Assembly: GCF_050624435.1 (NCBI RefSeq)
Contig: NC_134538.1
Coordinates: forward strand, 115,394,437-115,458,436
Direction of reading: 5' to 3'
Length of the DNA stretch: 64,000 nt
DNA from: Tenrec ecaudatus
Taxonomy: Eukaryota; Chordata; Mammalia; Afrosoricida; Tenrecidae
The notes beneath the pieces are model-generated. The model saw only the letters and a program-made list of their open reading frames with translations. It had not been told where the DNA came from and searched no databases. The position numbers and the translations under genes were made by a program. Of this stretch, positions 63,040 to 64,000 are shown in pieces; the first letter of the stretch is position 1; each line of letters begins with the position of its first letter.

Positions 63040-64000
63040 AGTGCTGACTTGGATGGAGTTAGTGACATGGATGCAGTGAAGCTTTTAGGGATCAACTCAA
63101 GATGAGAAGAAACAGTTGCAAACATCCATTAATAATTAAGAAATCTAGGCAATTGGAGACGTCAATGTGGACTGATGTTAACTATTATAAATTAGGATAC
63201 ATGTGATATCCTATGTTAGGATGAAAAGTAGAAAAGGAATAATGTCACTGGAAACCTTCCAGAAGAATTCCAAGAATATATCTTGAAGTACAATGCTGTC
63301 AGTGAAATAATAATAACCACGTCCCTACAGAATAATACTATTATGCAAGTTTATTTAGCAACCACAAAGGTCAAATTCCTACAACTGGACCCACAGGAAA
63401 CCTCATGATAAATGGAGAAGAGAGTGAAGTTGTTAAGGATTTCATCTTGCTTGCATCTATAATCAATGTTGATGGAAACAATAGTCAGACACTCAAACGA
63501 TGCATTGCTTTGGTAAATCCACTGTACAAAACCTTCAAGTGTTGAAAAGCAAGGATGTTACTTTGACTAAAATGCACCTAATTCAAACCATAGTATTTTT
63601 AATCTCCTCATATGAAAGTGTGATAAGTTAGACATTGAATAAGGAAGACCCAGGAAGAACGATTGCATTTGAATTATGGTGATGGCAATGAATATTGAAA
63701 GTCTCATGGGTTGCCAAAAGAACAAACAAATCTGTCTTGAAGAAGTACAGCCAGAACACTCTTTAGAGGCAAAAATGGCAAGACTTTGTCTCAGGGATGT
63801 GCTTCACAACTCAGAGACGTGTGATGAGGGGAGATCAGTCACTAAAGAAGGACATCCTGCTGGGTGGAGCAGAGGGGCAGTGAGAAAACATAGGAAGCCC
63901 CTCCATGCGCTACATGGACACAGTGGCTGCAACACTGAGCTCAAAAGTACAAACAGTTGTGAGGACAGCAGAGGATCTGGCAGGGCCGTGTTCTGTTGCA
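63040..64000 (+). mobile_element. RTE/BovB-like LINE remnant, runs off the right edge
   Basis: The plus strand reads, in broken frames, a reverse-transcriptase C-terminal region: GVSDMDAVKLLGINS near 63050-63100, GEESEVVKDFILLA near 63415-63460, then SQTLKRCIALVNPLYKT. The later part (aatctgtcttgaagaagtac and gacacagtggctgcaacact) matches the family end. It is inactive and continues past 64000. Confidence 0.78.

Overview
The window reads as placental-mammal DNA from an afrotherian, most likely a tenrec such as Echinops telfairi. There are two independent reasons. First, more than twenty copies of a tRNA-derived SINE of the AfroSINE type (tRNA-like head, conserved body, tail resembling 'gtcgctatgagtcggaat') lie on both strands. 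Second, there are four copies of the SPIN hAT transposon, recognised by termini resembling CAGYGGTTCTCAACCT and by 8-bp target duplications centred on CTAGA. Among afrotherians, SPIN is known from tenrecs. The species call is inference. No prokaryotic features are present, and most open frames in the window are chance or repeat-derived.

The only host coding sequence I can support is one exon on the + strand at 58610-58770. It has an acceptor AG, a donor GT and a 53-codon sequence matching the start of the sema domain of SEMA3E (class 3 semaphorin). The gene's first exon and its third exon were not found, so positions 1-58609 are read as part of a large intron 1 (or upstream sequence) and 58771-64000 as part of intron 2.

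Layout: 1-7200 is AT-rich intron with SINE, MIR, L2 and LINE-tail fragments. 7222-9064 is a decayed mariner DNA transposon split by a LINE 3' end. 10270-13092 holds two opposed SINEs and a long LINE 3' UTR copy. 13100-22180 is mostly unique sequence with scattered SINEs and microsatellites. 22188-22680 and 29797-30306 are solo ERV-L-type LTRs in opposite orientations, and 30417-30660 is a fragment of a different ERV-L LTR. 23026-23218, 38420-38617, 40404-40875 and 61739-61932 are the SPIN copies. 46454-47718 is a second mariner of the same family. 48310-53057 is a LINE 3' end into which a minus-strand ERV-L provirus (48725-52673) has inserted. 56170-56272 is a long compound TA/GA microsatellite next to a SINE. 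61440-62215 and 63040-64000 are RTE/BovB-like LINE remnants.

The parts do not form a pathway. What the window shows well is a layered insertion history: SPIN into SINE, SPIN into RTE, LINE into mariner, ERV-L into LINE. This orders the activity of these families. I found no convincing new biological system. The best leads are the ERV-L provirus lacking reverse transcriptase but retaining recognisable gag, RNase H, integrase and dUTPase segments, the internally deleted SPIN subfamily, and a compact GC-richer island near 39300-39650 of unknown role.
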